Shown piece after piece: positions 63,559-64,000 of a DNA stretch of 64,000 nucleotides; position 1 is the stretch's first letter, and the number at the start of each line of letters is the position of its first letter. The translations under genes and the position numbers were made by a program. The DNA lies in the NCBI GenBank assembly GCA_002721545.1, contig PBKR01000019.1:1-64000 (forward strand), read 5' to 3'. The notes under the pieces are model-generated. The model ran no database searches and was not told the origin of the DNA. It was given only the letters and a program-made list of their open reading frames with translations. Source of the stretch: Nitrosomonadaceae bacterium. GTDB lineage: Bacteria > Pseudomonadota > Gammaproteobacteria > Burkholderiales > Nitrosomonadaceae.

Positions 63559-64000
63559 ATGGACAAAGACGTTTTACTTATATATCCAGAGTATACCTAC
63601 CCCAGAAAAAATCAGCCAATTGGTCTTGCTTATTTAGCGGGTTACTTACGTGAGCACGGTTACCAAATTTCTATAATTGATTTTAATGTTACGGAAATGA
63701 CTGATTTGGAGTTCGAAGACCACCTGAAGTCAAAAAACTGGGTGGTAGTTGGGGTGTCGTTTATGACTAACCAGTTTGCAGAAGCTAAAAATATTATATC
63801 GAAGGTTAAGAAAAAAACACCGTCAATTCCAATAGTAGTTGGAGGTGTGCATGTTTCTTCTATACCAGAAAGATCCTTTGACGAACTGCCAGGCATTGAT
63901 GTTGTTGCTAAAGGTGAAGGGGAACAGACTCTTTTAGAGCTTTGCAATTTATATAGTGTAGATAGAACTCCTTCGCCCGCCTCTTTGTTGGAAATAGACG
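63559..64000 (+). CDS. B12-binding radical SAM protein, 3' end outside window
   Basis: Open from the ATG at 63559 to the window end, 147 codons visible. Start MDKDVLLIYPEYTYPRKNQP, then GLAYLAGYLREHGY, VVVGVSFMTNQ, VVGGVHVSSIPE and VAKGEGEQTLLE are the successive blocks of a cobalamin-binding domain of the BchE-like radical SAM class. The radical SAM cysteines would lie beyond the end. It follows the glycosyltransferase by 81 bases. Only the domain type can be stated. Confidence 0.85.
   Translation, partial: MDKDVLLIYPEYTYPRKNQPIGLAYLAGYLREHGYQISIIDFNVTEMTDLEFEDHLKSKNWVVVGVSFMTNQFAEAKNIISKVKKKTPSIPIVVGGVHVSSIPERSFDELPGIDVVAKGEGEQTLLELCNLYSVDRTPSPASLLEID

Noticed and set aside
1-64000. CRISPR arrays, tRNA or rRNA genes, insertion sequences, integrases
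   Set aside because: No repeat-spacer pattern, no tRNA-like or rRNA stretch and no transposase or integrase motif was found on reading both strands.

Overview
This 64 kb window is an AT-rich (by eye clearly under 45% GC) surface-glycan island from a Gram-negative bacterium. Evidence for the cell type is genetic: a WecA/WbpL-type polyprenyl-phosphate sugar transferase, two O-antigen ligase/polymerase-like membrane proteins, a Wzz-like chain-length protein, a PglK/MsbA-type flippase, a Kdo-cytidylyltransferase homologue and a Maf-type flagellin glycosylation protein. I cannot fix the taxon from sequence alone; a deltaproteobacterium-like or Nitrospinota-like lineage would fit, as an inference. 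No rRNA, tRNA, insertion sequence, phage gene or CRISPR array was recognised.

Layout. 1-5.1 kb: end of a UDP-glucuronate 4-epimerase, then a minus-strand group (radical SAM protein, GT2, large membrane protein). 5.5-13.5 kb: plus-strand operon with a D-glucuronyl C5-epimerase-like protein, wecB, wecC, GT4, an epimerase, legC and legG. 13.5-16.1 kb: minus-strand hisF-hisH-pseA-type set for turning an N-acetyl sugar into an N-acetamidino sugar. 16.6-25.1 kb: small ORF, Maf protein, B12-type radical SAM protein, then legF-legI-neuD-ptmE-ptmF-like-ptmA, which with legC/legG is nearly a full GDP-route legionaminic acid pathway. 25.2-35.6 kb: an unusual accessory cassette (TylF-type methyltransferase, two unknown proteins, a P-loop protein, SDR, FAH-family protein, HAD hydrolase, two-domain methyltransferase, KdsB-like cytidylyltransferase, HpaI-type aldolase). 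35.8-37.9 kb: minus-strand neuA, a degenerate NeuB-like protein and an SDR.

38-42.8 kb: WbpL-like transferase, hydroxyacid dehydrogenase, DUF218 protein, Wzz-like protein. 43-54 kb: long minus-strand series: O-antigen ligase, LhgO-like oxidase, SDR, GT2, B12-type radical SAM protein, a decayed radical SAM/SPASM gene, an intact radical SAM/SPASM protein, a KdsC-like phosphatase with a third NeuB, and a methyltransferase. 54.2-64 kb: 6-phosphogluconolactonase, flippase, GT4, a CDP-hexose set (rfbG, RmlC-like, rfbF), a second polymerase-like protein, a glycosyltransferase, and a radical SAM protein cut by the window end.

How it works together (inference): the genes supply UDP-uronic acids and amino-uronic acids, CMP-nonulosonates (legionaminic type, probably amidinated), a CDP-6-deoxyhexose, and probably one unusual CMP-ulosonate, for an O-antigen or capsule and for flagellin. 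Many genes overlap by 4 bases and use GTG or TTG starts, so translation is closely coupled. The best candidate for an undescribed system is the 28.4-34.4 kb cassette, where a pyruvate-type aldolase sits directly after a cytidylyltransferase that has lost the usual Kdo-specific signature.
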